From Halopseudomonas pachastrellae (lineage in GTDB: Bacteria; Pseudomonadota; Gammaproteobacteria; Pseudomonadales; Pseudomonadaceae): a DNA stretch of 64,000 nucleotides. The DNA lies in the NCBI RefSeq assembly GCF_900114765.1, contig NZ_FOUD01000018.1:42547-106546 (forward strand), given 5' to 3'. Below, piece by piece: positions 49,954-60,919 of the stretch. The notes beneath the pieces were generated by a model, which searched no databases, had not been told where the DNA came from, and was given only the letters and a program-made list of their open reading frames with translations. The stretch's first letter is position 1. Every line of letters starts with the position of its first letter. The translations under genes were made by a program, and so were the position numbers.

Positions 49954-51876
49954 TTAGCCGCCCGCTTGGTCTTCCAGCTCCGCCCAGCGCTCCATCGCGG
50001 CGTCCAGCTCAGCCTGTTTCGCTTCTACCGCGGCCAGTACCGGGGCGGTGACGTCGTGGGGTTGCTGGTAGAACGCCGGATCTCCGACCTGCGCCTGCAG
50101 CGCGTCCAGCTCAGCCTCCAGTCTTTCCAGCAAGGCCGGCAGCGCATCCAGCTCGCGTTGCAGCTTGTAGCTCAGCTTTGGCTTACTTGCCGGCGCCGCG
50201 GCGGCCGGCGCGGCTGCCGGCTCGGGCTCGACAGCGGTTGCGGTCTGCCCTTGCGCCTTCTCACCCCACTCCGCCAGCTGGTCAACGCTGCCGCCCTGAC
50301 GCAGCCAGTCTGCGTATCCGCCAACGTATTCGCGCACGCGGCCGTTACCTTCAAACACCAGACTGCTGGTGACCACATTATCCAGGAACGCCCGGTCGTG
50401 GCTGACGATCAGCACCGTGCCGTCAAAGCCGGCCAACACGTCCTCCAGCAACTCCAGAGTTTCCACATCCAGGTCGTTGGTCGGCTCGTCGAGCACCAGC
50501 ATGTTCGCCGGTTTGCTGAAAAGACGCGCCAGCAGCAGACGGGCGCGCTCACCACCAGACAACGCCTTGACCGGCGTGCGCGCACGCTCAGCCGAAAACA
50601 GAAAATCACCGAGGTAACTGATAATGTGCCGGCGATCGCCGTTGATCTCGATAAAATCGCGACCCTCGGAGATGTTGTCGATTACGGTCTTTTCCGGATC
50701 CAACTGATCGCGCAGCTGGTCAAAGTAGGCCACTTCCAGTCGCGTGCCGCTATGAATACGGCCGCTGGTCGGTTGCAGTTGGCCTAGCAGCAGCTTGAGC
50801 AGCGTACTCTTGCCCGAGCCGTTATTGCCGATCAGGCCGATGCGGTCACCGCGAATCACGTTCAAAGTCAGGTCACGCACCAGAGGCGCCTTGTCCGGCC
50901 AGGCAAAGTTGACCGCCTCGGCCTCAATCACGCGCTTGCCGGAGGCTTCTGCGGTCTCCAGCTGGAAGCTCGCCTTACCCTGACGCTCAATCCGCTGGGC
51001 ACGCTCTTCACGCATGGCCTCGAGCGCACGCACACGCCCTTCGTTACGGGTTCGGCGCGCCTTGATGCCCTGACGAATCCAGGCTTCTTCCTGCGCCAGC
51101 TTCTTGTCGAACAGCGCATTGGCGGTGGCTTCGGCAGCCAGTTGCTGCTCCTTGTGCTCCAGAAAGCTGCGGTAGTCGCCCTGCCAGTCGATCAACTGGC
51201 CGCGATCCAGCTCCAGAATCCGGGTTGCCAGCGCCTGCAGGAACGAACGGTCGTGGGTAATAAACAGCACCGCACCACGAAACTCCAGCAGCACCGACTC
51301 CAGCCAGGCAATGGTATGGATATCCAGGTGGTTGGTCGGCTCATCCAGCAGCAGCACATCCGGCTCGGCAACCAGCGCTTGGGCCAGCAGCACGCGGCGG
51401 CGCCAGCCACCGGACAGCTCGGACATCTGCTTGTCGGCGGGCAGGCCGAGTCGTGTCAGCGTGGTATCGACCAGTTGATCCAACCGCCAGCCGTCTTTGG
51501 CTTCGAGCTGAACCTGCACTTTCTCCAGCCGGGCCAACTCCGCATCACCCATATCGCCAGTGATCAGGTGGTGGTACTCAGCCAACAGCTCACCCACCCC
51601 GGCAAGGCCAGAGGCAACCACGTCATACACCGTCTTGTCGTCAGCTGCAGGCAGCTCCTGCGGCAGCTGGCCAATTTTCAAACCCGGCGCAAACCAGATG
51701 TCGCCTTCATCCGCCCCCTGCTCACCGGTCACCAGTCGAAACAGGCTGGACTTGCCGGCGCCATTGCGACCGATCAGACACACCCGCTCGCCACGGTCGA
51801 GCTGAAAGCTCACCTTGTCGAGCAACGGATTGAGGCCGTAGGCCAGGGATACATCAGAGAACGAGAGCAGCGCCAT
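49954..51876 (-). CDS. uup: ABC-F family ATPase Uup
   Basis: A 640-residue soluble protein with two ABC domains and no membrane segments. The first ATPase has GRNGAGKSS and LSGGWRRR with LLDEPTNHLD. The second has GNNGSGKST and LSGGERARL with VLDEPTNDLD. A linker rich in charged residues separates them, and a C-terminal coiled-coil region (about 565-640) after an Ala/Pro linker is the mark of Uup rather than EttA. ABC-F proteins act on the ribosome, and Uup also affects branched DNA and transposon excision in E. coli. It is divergent from slt. Confidence 0.93.
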   Translation of the reverse strand: MALLSFSDVSLAYGLNPLLDKVSFQLDRGERVCLIGRNGAGKSSLFRLVTGEQGADEGDIWFAPGLKIGQLPQELPAADDKTVYDVVASGLAGVGELLAEYHHLITGDMGDAELARLEKVQVQLEAKDGWRLDQLVDTTLTRLGLPADKQMSELSGGWRRRVLLAQALVAEPDVLLLDEPTNHLDIHTIAWLESVLLEFRGAVLFITHDRSFLQALATRILELDRGQLIDWQGDYRSFLEHKEQQLAAEATANALFDKKLAQEEAWIRQGIKARRTRNEGRVRALEAMREERAQRIERQGKASFQLETAEASGKRVIEAEAVNFAWPDKAPLVRDLTLNVIRGDRIGLIGNNGSGKSTLLKLLLGQLQPTSGRIHSGTRLEVAYFDQLRDQLDPEKTVIDNISEGRDFIEINGDRRHIISYLGDFLFSAERARTPVKALSGGERARLLLARLFSKPANMLVLDEPTNDLDVETLELLEDVLAGFDGTVLIVSHDRAFLDNVVTSSLVFEGNGRVREYVGGYADWLRQGGSVDQLAEWGEKAQGQTATAVEPEPAAAPAAAAPASKPKLSYKLQRELDALPALLERLEAELDALQAQVGDPAFYQQPHDVTAPVLAAVEAKQAELDAAMERWAELEDQAGG

Positions 51877-51904
51877 AACTCACCTGTTGGTTTGCAAGCC
51901 GCAT

Positions 51905-51933
51905 AGTCTACCCTGTGGCGCGCGCGCCGATAA
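51905..51933 (-). promoter_or_regulatory. Promoter of uup
   Basis: Minus-strand TTATCG (51933-51928), 17-base spacer, TAGACT (51910-51905). The start near 51898 gives a leader of about 22 nt with an AGGTGAG ribosome site. Confidence 0.55.
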
Positions 51934-52074
51934 CCGCTGTGCGCCATTTCACATGCCGACCCTATGCCGCCGTCAGGCAACAGGCTAAGCTGTGCGCAAA
52001 CAGGCTGCAGCCAGCAAAGCAGACAGCCGCAAAGACAATTCCCGAGCTTGCAACGCCCACGCGGCAGGAGAATC

Positions 52075-54006
52075 ATGCGTCGCCACACCCGCTCCTTTCT
52101 CACCTGTACTCTTCTTGCCGGCCTGCTGCTGCCCGTGCTGGCCCAGGCCAATGCCCGCCTGGACAGCCAGCGCCTGAACTACGATCGGGCGCTGGAAGCC
52201 ATCGACAAGGAGCAGTGGGAGCAGTTTCGGCAGCTGGAGCCGGGGCTGCGCGACTACGTGCTGTACCCCTATATCCGCCAGGCCTACCTTAACCAGACCT
52301 TCGACAGCGCAACCGATCAGGATCTGGCTGACTTTGTTCGCGACCACAGCACCCTGCCCTTTGCCAGCCGCCTGAAAGACCGCTGGCTGACTCGCCTGGC
52401 GCGCCAGGGCAAATGGCAGCAATTTGACCAGCAGTACCAGGAGGCCGACCGCAACGCCAGCCAGGACTGCCGCCGCGCCATGCACCAGTGGGACAGCGGC
52501 GATCGTGCCGGCGCCATGCAGCAGGCCCAGACACTCTGGACTGTCGGTCGCTCCCAGCCCAACGCCTGTGATCCGCTGTTTGACCGCTGGCGTGCCGCCG
52601 GCGGCCTGAACGACGACGTGGTCTGGCAGCGTATCCGGCTGGCGCTGCTGTACCGTCAGGACGCCCTGGCCCGCTACCTGACCAAGCTCATGCAAAACAA
52701 CCAGGCGCTGGCCACCCTGTTTGTCGACACCGCTACCCAGCCGACCAAACTACGCGATGCCAGCGCCTATCGCAGCCTGCCGCCCCAGCGCATGGCCGAT
52801 ATCGCGACCGTGTCGCTGCGCCGCCTGGGCCGCGACGACGCCAGCACCGCGCTGAGCCTGTGGCCGCAGTACAAGGATTTGCCCTACGCCGAGGAAGACC
52901 GCCTGGCGATCACCCGCGACATTGGCGTGCGCCTGGCCAAAAAGGTCGACCCTGCTGCCCTGCCCTTCATGGCTGCCAACGACCCACAGATGAAAGATGA
53001 CGACGTCAGCGAGTGGCGCGTGCGTCTGGCCCTGCGGACCCGCCAGTGGGACACCGCCAGCCAGCTTACAGCCCAACTGCCACCCTCACTGGCCGGGCAG
53101 AGCCGCTGGCGCTACTGGCGCCTGCGCAGCGCCCAACTGGCCAACAATGGTGTAGGTGAGCTGGTCAGCGACTACCAGGCTCTGGCCCAGGAGCGGGATT
53201 TCTATGGCTTTCTGGCGGCCGAGCGCGCGCGTCAGCCCTACGCCCTGAATCACCAGCGCGCCAGCGTGCCAGAGGCCGTGATGCAAAGCGTGCAGCAAGA
53301 CCCGGGCACCCTGCGCGCCAAGGAGTTTCTGGACCGTAATGAAGTTATCAACGCGCGCCGCGAGTGGTATCACGCCGGCGACCGCTTCAACCGCGAGCAG
53401 TTGATTGCCCAGGCAGTACTGGCCAACCAGATGGCCTGGTACTTCCCGGCCATCCGCGGCATCAGCCAGGCGCAATACTGGGACGATCTGGATATCCGCT
53501 TCCCCATGGCCTACCAGCAGTCAATCAAGGATCAGGCCCAATCCCGGCAGATCAACTCCACCTGGGTGTACGCCATCACCCGCCAGGAAAGCGCCTTCAT
53601 GGCCGACGCGCGCTCGCACGCCGGCGCCATGGGCCTGATGCAACTGATGCCGGCCACCGCACGGGAAACCGCGCGACGCTACGCCATCCCCTACTCCGGC
53701 AATCAGGATGCCCTGATCCCCGAGCGCAACATCGCCTTGGGCGCCGCCTATCTGTCAGGCCTGCACCGCCAGTTCTCGGGTAACCGGGTCCTCGCTTCGG
53801 CCGCCTATAACGCCGGCCCCGGCCGCGTGCGCCAATGGACCCGCGACATGGGTAGCCTGCCATCAGATGTGTGGATTGAGGCCATTCCCTTCGATGAGAC
53901 GCGTAAGTACGTGCAGAGCGTGCTCAGCTACGCGGTTATCTACGGTGAGAAGCTTGGCATTCAGCAGCCGGTGATGGAGCAGCACGAGCGCTATCTGGAG
54001 CCTTGA
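52075..54006 (+). CDS. slt: Soluble lytic murein transglycosylase Slt70
   Basis: Periplasmic enzyme that cleaves peptidoglycan glycan strands to 1,6-anhydro-muropeptides, feeding the recycling route that includes NagZ. The 643-residue precursor has a Sec signal peptide (about residues 1-25, ending AQA), a long helical superhelix domain and a C-terminal goose-type lysozyme domain. The catalytic glutamate is Glu505 in ITRQESAF, followed by GAMGLMQLMPATA and SAAYNAGPGRVRQW. The ATG chosen has a GGAG site and precedes the signal peptide directly; a 37-codon extension was rejected. Confidence 0.96.
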   Translation: MRRHTRSFLTCTLLAGLLLPVLAQANARLDSQRLNYDRALEAIDKEQWEQFRQLEPGLRDYVLYPYIRQAYLNQTFDSATDQDLADFVRDHSTLPFASRLKDRWLTRLARQGKWQQFDQQYQEADRNASQDCRRAMHQWDSGDRAGAMQQAQTLWTVGRSQPNACDPLFDRWRAAGGLNDDVVWQRIRLALLYRQDALARYLTKLMQNNQALATLFVDTATQPTKLRDASAYRSLPPQRMADIATVSLRRLGRDDASTALSLWPQYKDLPYAEEDRLAITRDIGVRLAKKVDPAALPFMAANDPQMKDDDVSEWRVRLALRTRQWDTASQLTAQLPPSLAGQSRWRYWRLRSAQLANNGVGELVSDYQALAQERDFYGFLAAERARQPYALNHQRASVPEAVMQSVQQDPGTLRAKEFLDRNEVINARREWYHAGDRFNREQLIAQAVLANQMAWYFPAIRGISQAQYWDDLDIRFPMAYQQSIKDQAQSRQINSTWVYAITRQESAFMADARSHAGAMGLMQLMPATARETARRYAIPYSGNQDALIPERNIALGAAYLSGLHRQFSGNRVLASAAYNAGPGRVRQWTRDMGSLPSDVWIEAIPFDETRKYVQSVLSYAVIYGEKLGIQQPVMEQHERYLEP

Positions 54007-54018
54007 GCCCCAGAGCGC

Positions 54019-54951
54019 TCAGGACTCCAGGCGCTGCAACCGGTTACGTACCACCTCGACCAGTTGGTCGGGCTGGAATTTGGACAGAAAGCCATCGCAG
54101 CCAACCTTCTCGACCATGGCCTTGTTGAAGTTGCCGGACAGCGAGGTGTGCAGCACCACATACAGGTCTTTCAGGCGCGGGTCCTTGCGAATCTCGGTGG
54201 TTAACCGGTAGCCGTCCATCTCCGGCATTTCGGCATCGGTAATCACCATCAGCAGCCGCTCATTGAGGTCCTCGCCCGCATCGGCCCAGCCCTGCAGCAT
54301 GCGCAGGGCTTTCAGCCCGTCGGTTGCCACATGCAGCTGCAGGTCGAGCTGCGCCAGTGTGTCGCGCACCTGATTAACACCGGTCGGCGAGTCATCCACC
54401 ACCAGCACTTCTCGCCCGCGGGCTCGCTGCAGCAGCGGATCTTCCAGCAGCGCATCGCTGACCCGGGTATTGAACGGCACGATCTCCGCCAGCACCTTTT
54501 CCACGTCGATAATCTCGACCAGACGCATGTTGTCCAGGCGCGTAATGGCGGTCAGGTAATGCGCGCGCCCGGCACCGCGCGGCGGCGGCTGCACGGCATC
54601 CCAGTTGAGGTTCATGATGCGATCGACAGCGCGCACCAGAAATGCCTGCACAGACAAATTGTACTCGGTGACAATGATGGTGCTGTTGGCGTCTACAGCC
54701 TGCGGCTGCAGGCCGATGGCGCCAGAGAGGTCGATGACGGGAATGGTCTGCCCGCGCAAATGAATGACCCCGACCACATTGGGATGGCGCTGGGGCATCT
54801 GGGTGAGCGCGGGCAAGGTCAGCACTTCACGAATCTTGAATACGTTCAGCGCGAACAGCTGCGGCCCGGCGAGCTGGAACAGCAATATTTCCAGCCGGTT
54901 TTCGCCTACCAGTCGCGTGCGCTGGTCGACCGTATCCAGAACCCCTGCCAT
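54019..54951 (-). CDS. cheV: Chemotaxis adaptor CheV
   Basis: A 310-residue fusion of a CheW-like coupling domain (about 15-165) and a response-regulator receiver domain (about 182-308). The receiver has the acidic pair Asp186/Asp187, the phosphoacceptor Asp239 in VITDAEMPEMDGY and Lys291, so it should be phosphorylated by CheA. CheV links chemoreceptors to CheA and tunes adaptation. No other chemotaxis gene lies nearby. It is convergent with slt (12-nt gap) and located just before nfuA. Confidence 0.94.
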   Translation of the reverse strand: MAGVLDTVDQRTRLVGENRLEILLFQLAGPQLFALNVFKIREVLTLPALTQMPQRHPNVVGVIHLRGQTIPVIDLSGAIGLQPQAVDANSTIIVTEYNLSVQAFLVRAVDRIMNLNWDAVQPPPRGAGRAHYLTAITRLDNMRLVEIIDVEKVLAEIVPFNTRVSDALLEDPLLQRARGREVLVVDDSPTGVNQVRDTLAQLDLQLHVATDGLKALRMLQGWADAGEDLNERLLMVITDAEMPEMDGYRLTTEIRKDPRLKDLYVVLHTSLSGNFNKAMVEKVGCDGFLSKFQPDQLVEVVRNRLQRLES

Positions 54952-55102
54952 AACGTCGCCTCATCGTGCCGATGGAACAAGCGCTGGCACCAGGCCAGCC
55001 TGTTTTCAGCAGTATAGCCCTACAGCTACGGCACGGGGCAAGCGTCCGTCAGGCCGACACCGATTATTCACGCACGGGCACGACGAGCGGTGACCGAGCG
55101 GA

Positions 55103-55687
55103 TCAGTAGTAGGCGTTCTCGGTAACGCTGTGGTCGGTGGCGTCGCGCACACCGTTGATCTCGGGAATCCGCGCCACCATGGTTTTTTCGATGCCTTCCT
55201 TGAGGGTGACATCAACCATGCCGCAACCCTGGCAGCCACCACCGAACTGCAGAATCGCAATGCCACCCTCAATCACATCCACCAGCTTGACGTCGCCACC
55301 ATGGCTGGCCAGACCGGGGTTGATCTCGGTTTGCAGCAGGTAGTTGATGCGATCGTTCAGCGGACTGTCATCGTTGACCATAGGCACCTTGGCGTTGGGT
55401 GCCTTGATGGTCAGCTGACCGCCCATGCGGTCGGTGGCAAAGTCCACCAGCGCCTCTTCGAGAAAGGGCACGCTGACGGCGTCTTGCCAGACGTTGAACG
55501 AGTCCAGCTTGAGCAACTCGTCTTCCGGCTTCTGTTCGCCGGGCTTGCAGTAGGCAATACAGGTCTCCGCATAGGGCGTGCCCGGCTGGGTGATAAACAC
55601 CCGAATGCCGACGCCTTCGGAATCCTGCTTGGACAGCAGGTCAGCAAGGTAATCTTCTGCCGCCTGGGTAAAAACAATGCCTGCCAT
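55103..55687 (-). CDS. nfuA: Fe-S cluster carrier NfuA
   Basis: A 194-residue iron-sulfur delivery protein. An N-terminal degenerate A-type domain (1-95) is followed by the Nfu domain with Cys152-x-x-Cys155 in [11 protein letters not shown]. Dimers hold a [4Fe-4S] cluster and pass it to clients such as aconitase under oxidative stress or iron limitation. The start chosen has GAGG 6 nt upstream; a six-codon extension is possible but poorly supported. It is divergent from metH. Confidence 0.96.
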   Translation of the reverse strand: MAGIVFTQAAEDYLADLLSKQDSEGVGIRVFITQPGTPYAETCIAYCKPGEQKPEDELLKLDSFNVWQDAVSVPFLEEALVDFATDRMGGQLTIKAPNAKVPMVNDDSPLNDRINYLLQTEINPGLASHGGDVKLVDVIEGGIAILQFGGGCQGCGMVDVTLKEGIEKTMVARIPEINGVRDATDHSVTENAYY

Positions 55688-55801
55688 GAAATGCCTCGTA
55701 CTCAATGACCTATAGGGCGCAAGTGTAAGGGATGCCGGCCCACGAATAAAGCCCTACCTTTTTACTTGGTTATTAACCCCCGCGCGACGACATCCGCGCC
55801 G

Positions 55802-55810
55802 TGCTATGAT
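55802..55810 (+). promoter_or_regulatory. Extended -10 promoter element of metH
   Basis: TGCTATGAT contains a TG-N-TATGAT extended -10 about 35 nt before the metH ATG. No good -35 is present. The 158 bases between nfuA and metH show no cobalamin-riboswitch features that I can recognise. Confidence 0.5.
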
Positions 55811-55845
55811 TTGCGGCTTTTCAGAGCGCCTTTTCCGGAGTACCC

Positions 55846-58800
55846 ATGTCTGACCGAAGCACCCGCCTGACCGCCCTGCGCAACGCCCTGCAGCAGCGCA
55901 TTTTGATTCTCGACGGTGGCATGGGGACCATGATCCAGAGCTATAAACTGGAAGAAGCAGACTACCGTGGCGAGCGCTTTGCCGACTGGCCCAGCGACGT
56001 CAAGGGCAACAACGATCTGCTGCAACTGACGCAGACAGACGCCCTGTCGGCCATTCAAAAGGCCTACCTGGACGCCGGCGCTGACATCATTGAAACCAAC
56101 ACCTTCAACGCCACGCGCATCTCTCAGGCCGACTACGGCATGCAGGCGCTATCCTACGAGTTGAACGTGGCCGGCGCCCGCATCGCGCGCCAGGTGTGTG
56201 ATGCAAAAACCGCCGAAACCCCGGATCGCCCGCGCTTTGTTGCCGGCGTACTGGGCCCGACCAGCCGCACGTGTTCCATCTCGCCGGACGTAAACGACCC
56301 GGGTTACCGCAACGTCACCTTTGACGAACTGGTCGAGAACTACATCGAGTCCACCCGTGGCCTGATCGAAGGCGGCGCCGACCTGATCCTGATCGAAACC
56401 ATCTTCGATACCCTGAACGCCAAGGCCGCCATCTTTGCCGTGCAGCAGGTGTTTGAGGAGGACGGCATCGAGCTGCCGATCATGATCTCCGGCACCATTA
56501 CCGACGCCTCCGGCCGCACGCTCTCGGGCCAGACCACCGAGGCCTTCTGGAACTCGGTACGCCACGCCAAGCCCATTTCCATCGGTTTGAACTGTGCCCT
56601 GGGCGCCAAAGACCTGCGCCCCTATCTGGAAGAGCTGTCGAACAAGGCGAATACCTTTGTATCCGCCCACCCGAATGCCGGTCTGCCGAACGAGTTTGGC
56701 GAATACGACGAGACCCCGGAAGAAATGGCTGCGGTGATCGACGATTTTGCCCGCGCCGGCTTCCTTAATATTGTCGGCGGCTGCTGCGGCAGCACCCCCG
56801 CGCATATTCGCGCCATTGCCGAGACCGTGGCCAAGTACCCGCCCCGGCAGATCCCGGAGATTGCCCCGGCCTGCCGTCTGTCGGGCCTGGAGCCCTTTAC
56901 CATCGACCGGCAGTCGTTGTTCGTCAACGTCGGCGAGCGCACCAACATCACCGGTAGCGCCAAGTTTGCCCGCCTGATTCGCGAGGAGAACTACACCGAA
57001 GCCCTTGAGGTCGCCCTGCAGCAGGTGGAGGCCGGCGCCCAGGTCATCGACATCAACATGGACGAGGGCATGCTCGACTCCAAGGCGGCGATGGTGCGCT
57101 TTCTCAACCTGATCGCCGGTGAGCCCGATATCTCCCGCGTGCCGATCATGATCGACTCCTCCAAGTGGGATGTGATCGAGGCCGGCCTCAAGTGCATTCA
57201 GGGCAAGGGCATCGTCAACTCGATCTCCATGAAAGAAGGCGTCGAGCAGTTCAAGCAGCACGCCCGCCTGTGCAAGCGCTACGGCGCTGCGGTCATCGTC
57301 ATGGCCTTTGATGAAGCGGGTCAGGCCGACACCGAGGCGCGCAAGAACGAGATCTGCAAACGCTCCTACGACATTCTGGTCAACGAAGTCGGCTTTCCGC
57401 CGGAAGACATCATCTTCGATGCCAACATCTTTGCCGTCGCCACCGGCATTGAGGAGCACAACAACTACGCAGTTGATTTCATCAACGCCTGTGCCTACAT
57501 CCGTGACAACCTGCCCTACGCGCTGAGCTCGGGTGGCGTGTCCAACGTGTCGTTCTCGTTCCGCGGCAACAACCCGGTGCGCGAGGCCATTCACTCGGTC
57601 TTCCTCTATTACGCCATTCGCAGCGGTCTGACCATGGGTATCGTCAACGCTGGTCAACTGGAAATCTATGATGAGATCCCCGCCGAGCTGCGCGACCGCG
57701 TCGAGGACGTAATCCTCAACCGCAACCCTGATGCCACCGACGCCCTGCTGGCCATTGCCGAGCAGTTCAAGGGCGATGGCGCCGCTAAGGAAGCGGAAAA
57801 CGAAGAGTGGCGCAGCTGGCCGGTCGAAAAACGCCTTGAGCACTCACTGGTCAAGGGCATCACCGCCTGGATCGTCGAGGACACCGAGCTGGCCCGCCAG
57901 CAGGCCAAGCGCCCGATTGAGGTTATTGAAGGCCCGCTGATGGCCGGCATGAACGTGGTCGGCGACCTGTTCGGCGCCGGCAAGATGTTCCTGCCCCAGG
58001 TGGTCAAGTCCGCCCGCGTAATGAAACAGGCCGTAGCGCACCTGATCCCCTTTATCGAGGAGGAAAAGGGCGACACCCCCGAGGCCAAGGGCAAGATCCT
58101 GATGGCAACGGTAAAAGGCGATGTACACGACATCGGCAAGAATATTGTCGGCGTGGTCCTGGGCTGTAACGGCTATGACATCGTCGATCTGGGCGTAATG
58201 GTGCCGGCGGAAAAAATCCTGCAGACCGCCATCGACGAGAAGTGCGACATCATCGGCCTGTCCGGCCTGATCACCCCGTCGCTGGACGAAATGGTGCACG
58301 TCGCCAAGGAAATGCAGCGCCGCGATTTTCACCTGCCGCTGCTGATCGGCGGTGCGACCACCTCCAAGGCGCATACTGCTGTGAAGATCGAGCCCCACTA
58401 CCACAACGATGCGGTGATCTACGTAACCGATGCATCGCGCGCGGTAGGTGTTGCCACCTCACTGCTGTCCAAGGAGCTCAAGCCTGCCTACGTGCAGCAG
58501 ATCCGCGAAGACTACGCCGTGGTGCGCGAGCGCACCGCCAACCGCTCGGCACGTACCGAATACCTGACTTACCAACAGGCGGTCGACAACCGCCTGCAGT
58601 TGGACTGGAGCGACTACCAGCCGCCCGCCCCGCGCGCACTCGGCGTGCAGACGCTGGACAACATCGACCTGCGCGTACTGGCTGACTACATCGACTGGAC
58701 GCCCTTCTTTATTTCCTGGGATCTGGCCGGCAAGTTCCCGCGCATCCTGCAGGATGAAGTGGTCGGCGAGGCGGCAACCGCGCTATATGCCGACGCCCGC

Positions 58801-59538
58801 AGCATGCTGACCCGACTGATCGACGAGAAGCTGATCAGCGCCCGCGCGGTCTTCGGTTTCTGGCCTGCCCAGCAGGTCGCGCATGACGACATCCAGCTGT
58901 TCGACCCGCAAGGTGAACCACTGGCTCAGCTGCACCACCTGCGCCAGCAGACCATCAAGCCCGACGGCAAGCCCAACCTCTCGCTGGCCGACTTTGTAGC
59001 CCCGGCAGACAGCGGCAAGACCGACTACGTTGGCGGCTTTATCACCAGCGCCGGCATTGGCGCCGAAGAACTGGCCAAAGAGTACGAAGCCAAGGGTGAC
59101 GACTACAGCGCGATCATGGTCAAGGCGCTGGCCGACCGTCTGGCCGAGGCCTGCGCCGAGTGGCTGCACGAGCAGGTGCGCAAGACCTACTGGGGTTACG
59201 ACAGTGCCGAAGAGCTGGACAACGACAGCCTGATCCGTGAGCAGTATCGCGGTATTCGGCCGGCGCCCGGCTACCCGGCCTGCCCCGACCACACCGAAAA
59301 GGCCACCCTGTTCAAGCTGCTCGACCCTGAAGGCACCAGCGGCGTGACTCTGACCGAGCACTTTGCCATGTTCCCGGCAGCGTCGGTCAGCGGCTGGTAC
59401 TTCTCGCACCCGCAGAGCCAGTATTTTGCGGTAGGCAAGATTACCCGCGATCAGGTTGAGTCCTACAGCACCCGCAAGGGCCAGGATCAGGCAGTCAGCG
59501 AACGCTGGCTGGCACCCAACCTCAGCTACGACAACTGA
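55846..59538 (+). CDS. metH: Cobalamin-dependent methionine synthase MetH
   Basis: Transfers a methyl group from methyltetrahydrofolate via cobalamin to homocysteine. The 1,230-residue enzyme has all four modules: homocysteine domain (about 1-330) with zinc ligands Cys250, Cys313 and Cys314; folate domain (about 355-620); and cobalamin domain with DVHDIG at 759-764 (His761 as cobalt ligand). The fourth is the S-adenosylmethionine reactivation domain to the end. The frame is intact. Its stop overlaps the start of the MATE gene by one base (TGATG). Confidence 0.98.
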   Translation: MSDRSTRLTALRNALQQRILILDGGMGTMIQSYKLEEADYRGERFADWPSDVKGNNDLLQLTQTDALSAIQKAYLDAGADIIETNTFNATRISQADYGMQALSYELNVAGARIARQVCDAKTAETPDRPRFVAGVLGPTSRTCSISPDVNDPGYRNVTFDELVENYIESTRGLIEGGADLILIETIFDTLNAKAAIFAVQQVFEEDGIELPIMISGTITDASGRTLSGQTTEAFWNSVRHAKPISIGLNCALGAKDLRPYLEELSNKANTFVSAHPNAGLPNEFGEYDETPEEMAAVIDDFARAGFLNIVGGCCGSTPAHIRAIAETVAKYPPRQIPEIAPACRLSGLEPFTIDRQSLFVNVGERTNITGSAKFARLIREENYTEALEVALQQVEAGAQVIDINMDEGMLDSKAAMVRFLNLIAGEPDISRVPIMIDSSKWDVIEAGLKCIQGKGIVNSISMKEGVEQFKQHARLCKRYGAAVIVMAFDEAGQADTEARKNEICKRSYDILVNEVGFPPEDIIFDANIFAVATGIEEHNNYAVDFINACAYIRDNLPYALSSGGVSNVSFSFRGNNPVREAIHSVFLYYAIRSGLTMGIVNAGQLEIYDEIPAELRDRVEDVILNRNPDATDALLAIAEQFKGDGAAKEAENEEWRSWPVEKRLEHSLVKGITAWIVEDTELARQQAKRPIEVIEGPLMAGMNVVGDLFGAGKMFLPQVVKSARVMKQAVAHLIPFIEEEKGDTPEAKGKILMATVKGDVHDIGKNIVGVVLGCNGYDIVDLGVMVPAEKILQTAIDEKCDIIGLSGLITPSLDEMVHVAKEMQRRDFHLPLLIGGATTSKAHTAVKIEPHYHNDAVIYVTDASRAVGVATSLLSKELKPAYVQQIREDYAVVRERTANRSARTEYLTYQQAVDNRLQLDWSDYQPPAPRALGVQTLDNIDLRVLADYIDWTPFFISWDLAGKFPRILQDEVVGEAATALYADARSMLTRLIDEKLISARAVFGFWPAQQVAHDDIQLFDPQGEPLAQLHHLRQQTIKPDGKPNLSLADFVAPADSGKTDYVGGFITSAGIGAEELAKEYEAKGDDYSAIMVKALADRLAEACAEWLHEQVRKTYWGYDSAEELDNDSLIREQYRGIRPAPGYPACPDHTEKATLFKLLDPEGTSGVTLTEHFAMFPAASVSGWYFSHPQSQYFAVGKITRDQVESYSTRKGQDQAVSERWLAPNLSYDN

Positions 59539-60872
59539 TGGCCCTGCTCCCCGCCCGCGCACGGCTGCGCAGTATCGCCGTGCTCGGGCTGCCGATCATG
59601 GGCGGCATGCTGAGCCAGAGCCTGCTTAACCTGGTGGACGCCGCCATGGTCGGCAGCCTGGGCAGCGAGGCGCTGGCAGGTGTGGGCCTGGGCAGCTACG
59701 CCAACTTCATGGCGGTTGCCCTGGTAATGGGCCTTGGCGCCGGGGTGCAGGCCATGGTCGCCCGCCGCCAGGGCGCTGGCGACACCCAGCATATCGCCGG
59801 CCCACTCAATGAAGGCCTGCTGATCGCGCTGCTGCTGGCAATTCCCCTGACGCTGATTTGCTGGACCCAGGCCGAGCGCATTATTCGCTTTCTCGCCGAC
59901 GACCCTGCGGTGGTCGAGATTGGCACCCATTACTTTCAGTGGCGCGTGCTGGCGATCATTGCGGTGGGCGCCAACTTTGCCTTTCGCGGTTACTGGAACG
60001 GCACCCACCGGGCCGGACGCTACCTGCAGATTCTGATCATCATGCACCTGGCCAATGTGCTGATCAGCTACGGCTTGATCTTCGGCCGCTTCGGCTTGCC
60101 GGAGATGGGCGCAGAAGGCTCAGGCATGGGCACCGCGATAGCCATGCTGCTGGGTTCGGCGCTGTACTTCGCCATCACCCTGCATGGCGGGCGCGAACAC
60201 GGCTTCCTGCGGGCCCGGCCACGCGCTGCAGACATTCGCGCCATGCTGCGCCTGGCGCTGCCCAACTCGCTGCAGCAGTTCTTCTTCGCCACCGGCATTA
60301 CCACCCTGTTCTGGATTGTCGCGCGCATCGGCACCGACGAGCTGGCCATCGCGCACGTGCTGGTCAACCTGGCGCTGTTCCTGATTCTGCCCGGCGTGGG
60401 CCTCGGCATGGCCGCCACCACGCTGGTCAGTCACAGCCTGGGAAGGCAGGAGCCTGAGCAAGCCTATCGCTGGGGCTGGGACGTGGTCCGCGTGGCTATC
60501 CTGGTGCTCTTTGTACTGGGCATGCCCTTCTGGCTCGCGCCACACCTGATCCTTGGCCTGTTTACCCAGGACCCGGAACTGATCGCGCTCGGGGAATGGC
60601 CGCTACGCATTACCGGTTTGGGCATGAGCCTGGATGCGACCGCCCTGGTGCTCACCCAGGCACTGCTGGGCGCCGGCGCCAGCCGCACCGTCATGGCCGT
60701 GAACTTGGGTAGTCAGTGGCTACTGTTTTTGCCCTGCGCCTATCTTGCCGGGCCGGTGCTGGGCGGCGGGCTGCTGCTGGTATGGCTGCTGCAGAGCCTG
60801 TATCGCTGTATCAACTCGATGATTTTTGCGGTGATGTGGCGGCGCCGACACTGGGCCGAGATTCGCATTTGA
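59538..60872 (+). CDS. MATE-family efflux transporter
   Basis: A 444-residue integral membrane protein with about 12 helices in two halves, the MATE arrangement. The N-terminal half has LGLPIMGGMLSQSLLNLVDAAMVGSLG, typical of the family. Such proteins export cationic drugs or metabolites in exchange for Na+ or H+; the ion and substrate cannot be told here, though a Na+ link would fit a cell with Na+-NQR. Translation is coupled to metH through a TGATG overlap, a conserved but unexplained pairing. Confidence 0.92.
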   Translation: MALLPARARLRSIAVLGLPIMGGMLSQSLLNLVDAAMVGSLGSEALAGVGLGSYANFMAVALVMGLGAGVQAMVARRQGAGDTQHIAGPLNEGLLIALLLAIPLTLICWTQAERIIRFLADDPAVVEIGTHYFQWRVLAIIAVGANFAFRGYWNGTHRAGRYLQILIIMHLANVLISYGLIFGRFGLPEMGAEGSGMGTAIAMLLGSALYFAITLHGGREHGFLRARPRAADIRAMLRLALPNSLQQFFFATGITTLFWIVARIGTDELAIAHVLVNLALFLILPGVGLGMAATTLVSHSLGRQEPEQAYRWGWDVVRVAILVLFVLGMPFWLAPHLILGLFTQDPELIALGEWPLRITGLGMSLDATALVLTQALLGAGASRTVMAVNLGSQWLLFLPCAYLAGPVLGGGLLLVWLLQSLYRCINSMIFAVMWRRRHWAEIRI

Positions 60873-60919
60873 GGCGCTAAGCACCTAAGCTGGCAGAGCG
60901 CCCCAACGGAGCTGTGCCC

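Noticed and set aside
55688..55845. Possible cobalamin riboswitch upstream of metH
   Set aside because: The space before metH is short and partly promoter; no B12-box-like sequence or multi-stem fold could be seen.
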